The notes below the pieces were generated by a model, which ran no database searches, was not told the origin of the DNA, and saw only the letters and a program-made list of their open reading frames with translations. Made by a program: the position numbers and the translations under genes. 64,000 bases of DNA from Acidovorax sp. CCYZU-2555. Its GTDB lineage: Bacteria; Pseudomonadota; Gammaproteobacteria; Burkholderiales; Burkholderiaceae_C. The DNA is taken from NCBI RefSeq assembly GCF_018413525.1, contig NZ_JAHCDD010000005.1:1-64000 (forward strand), written 5' to 3'. Shown piece after piece: positions 62,781 to 64,000 of this stretch. Position 1 is the stretch's first letter, and every line of letters begins with the position of its first letter.

Positions 62781-62860
62781 GGTGGATGACAGGTAAACAG
62801 CAGGAAGCCCCCCCGGCCTAAGGTTTTCGCCTTTTTTCGCGGCGTGTCACCGAGCAGTTC
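62781..62860 (+). ncRNA. Structured leader, possible c-di-GMP (GEMM-I-like) riboswitch
   Basis: The leader starts GGTGGATGACAGGTAAAC and contains GAAGCCCCCCCGGCCTAAGG and, later, GCGGCGTGTCACCGAG. These recall the GEMM-I blocks ACAGGGCAAAC, AAAGCC..CCGGCCUAA and the closing ..UACCG; the 5' and 3' ends (GGTG..GACA / TGTCACC) can pair. The usual P2 hairpin is missing or reduced, so this may be degenerate or another class. The downstream gene has an MHYT domain, a c-di-GMP-related context. Confidence 0.35.
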
Positions 62861-62915
62861 CTTAGGGACCGTGTCATTCGGATCGCATTCGCGCTGCAAT
62901 CTGAGGGCCTTCATC

Positions 62916-64000
62916 ATGCTGGACGGTTTTTTCCTCAGCCACGCAAGTCCGGCACAGTTGCTCGAAGGGCGTAGCGACGCCGGACTGGTGGTGCTGTCCG
63001 TGCTCATCGCCATCGTGAGCGCGGCCGTGTGTCTGCGGCTTGCAAGCGTGGCGCAGGCCACCACGGGCCCGACCCAGCAAGCCGCCCTGCTGGCCGGCAG
63101 CCTGGTGCTCGGCAGCGGCATCTGGGCCATGCATTTTGTCGGCATGCTGGCTTTCGACCTGTGCCTGACCGTCAACTACGACCTCAATCTCACGCTGATT
63201 TCCATGGTTCCCAGCCTGCTGGCATCGTGGATTGCCTTGCGCATTCTCTCCAAGCCGCGTATCACCCGGCTTTCTCTGCTGGTGGGCGGTGTCTGCGTGG
63301 GCGCAGGCATAGGCGCCATGCATTACAGCGGCATGGCATCCATGCAGATGGCGCCCATGCTGCGCTATGACCCGTTCTGGTTCGCGGCCTCGCTGGTGGT
63401 GGCGGTCGTGTTGTCGACGCTGGCACTGTGGATACGCTTTGCGCTGCGCGAGCGCCTGCGCGCGGCGTTGAAATGGTCGCCGGAAACCATCAAGACGGTG
63501 TCCGCGCTGGTCATGGGCGGCGCGATTTCGGGCATGCACTACACCGCCATGGCCGCAGCACGGTTCGTCGGCACGCCCGGCATGCTCGAAGGTCCTAGCA
63601 CCGGAGGCGCGCGCACGCTGGGAATGACGGTGGCGTTTGCGGCGCTGGCCGTGATTGGCCTGATCGGCCTGCTCATGGGCCTGCTGCGCTACCGCGCGCT
63701 GTGGCGGCGCGTGGAAACGAACGAGCAGCGCCTGCAGTCGCTGTTGAGCGAGCGCAGGAAGATCGAATCGCGCCTGCGCGTCGCGGCCAGCGTGTTTGAG
63801 CACGGTTATGAAGGTTTCATGGTGCTCGATGCGCGTTTTCGCGTGACCGACATCAACCATGCCTATCAGCGCATGAGCGGATTTTCCAAGAGCCATTGCG
63901 TGGGCCGCACGCTTGAAGACCTGTACGGGCCGCTGGTGCTGGGCCAGACCTTTGAGTCGGTGCAGGAAATCGTCGCCAAAACCAAACATTGGCAGGGCGA
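62916..64000 (+). CDS. MHYT-PAS signalling protein, 3' end outside the window
   Basis: The visible 361 codons encode a seven-TM MHYT sensor with three copies of the motif (WAMHFVGML, GAMHYSGMA, GMHYTAMAA), proposed to bind copper and sense gases, then a helical linker and the start of a PAS domain (VFEHGYEGFMVLDARFRVTDINHAYQRMSGF). Proteins of this layout usually continue into GGDEF and EAL domains; that part is not seen. ATG at 62916. Confidence 0.9.
   Translation, partial: MLDGFFLSHASPAQLLEGRSDAGLVVLSVLIAIVSAAVCLRLASVAQATTGPTQQAALLAGSLVLGSGIWAMHFVGMLAFDLCLTVNYDLNLTLISMVPSLLASWIALRILSKPRITRLSLLVGGVCVGAGIGAMHYSGMASMQMAPMLRYDPFWFAASLVVAVVLSTLALWIRFALRERLRAALKWSPETIKTVSALVMGGAISGMHYTAMAAARFVGTPGMLEGPSTGGARTLGMTVAFAALAVIGLIGLLMGLLRYRALWRRVETNEQRLQSLLSERRKIESRLRVAASVFEHGYEGFMVLDARFRVTDINHAYQRMSGFSKSHCVGRTLEDLYGPLVLGQTFESVQEIVAKTKHWQG

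Overview
The window is a GC-rich chromosomal segment of a betaproteobacterium, most likely Comamonadaceae (Burkholderiales). The evidence is the gene content (Bug-type binding protein, Ohr/OhrR, WaaA, methylmalonyl-CoA mutase cluster with MeaB, MCP with an acidic DEWESF-type tail) and codon use; genus is not resolved. Both edges cut genes: a dihydrolipoamide dehydrogenase on the left (5' end missing) and an MHYT-PAS signalling protein on the right (3' end missing).

Left part (1-17.3 kb): lpdA end; a protealysin-like M4 protease with an emfourin-like inhibitor; an EVE protein; small envelope/stress genes and an NlpC/P60 hydrolase; isochorismatase-like hydrolase, phosphoglucomutase/phosphomannomutase and Kdo transferase waaA; then a minus-strand block with a TolC-type outer-membrane protein, rhodanese, isoaspartate methyltransferase, and a complete RND efflux operon under its TetR regulator.

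Island (about 17.37-23.09 kb): a conspicuously AT-rich integrative and mobilizable element sits inside msrA. A 14-bp duplication (tgcttctggtgcac), which encodes the MsrA active-site motif, flanks it. The host's original msrA start survives as a 32-codon remnant on the left. On the right the element supplies a new AT-rich start and N terminus that restore a full-length msrA. It carries an intact tyrosine integrase next to attR, a relaxase with an H-E-H variant of the HEN motif, a MobC-like protein, a probable oriT region, an HTH protein, two tiny coupled genes, and one unrecognised 282-aa cargo gene. GTGAAAT repeats at both ends look like integrase arm sites.

Centre (23.6-41 kb): a zinc-uptake cluster (Fur/Zur-type regulator, two His-rich exported proteins, ZnuD-like receptor with a His-rich loop); a recombinase-fold protein that has lost most catalytic residues, with an orphan LexA-type box beside it; pdxH, gloA; a ferric-siderophore region (DUF3649/PepSY/DUF3325 operon; FecI-FecR-TonB receptor-PepSY operon) with Fur-like boxes; small unknowns, a MocA-like nucleotidyltransferase, and a Fic protein preceded by a 13-bp-arm hairpin.

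41-48 kb: a 110-bp nested inverted repeat; a KfrA-like coiled-coil protein divergent from an intact tyrosine recombinase, followed by a P-loop ATPase, with AT-rich palindromic promoters shared between them (the best candidate in the window for an undescribed module outside the island); OhrR/Ohr; bioB; a chromate transporter.

Right part (48.4-64 kb): an acyl-CoA catabolic block (epimerase-like VOC protein, enoyl-CoA hydratase, class III CoA-transferase, Bug protein, LysR), an MCP whose C terminus appears frameshifted, and the propionyl-CoA to succinyl-CoA operon (mcm, meaB, pccB, pccA) with a divergent GntR regulator. The window closes with an MHYT-PAS gene whose leader RNA has a c-di-GMP-riboswitch-like sequence.
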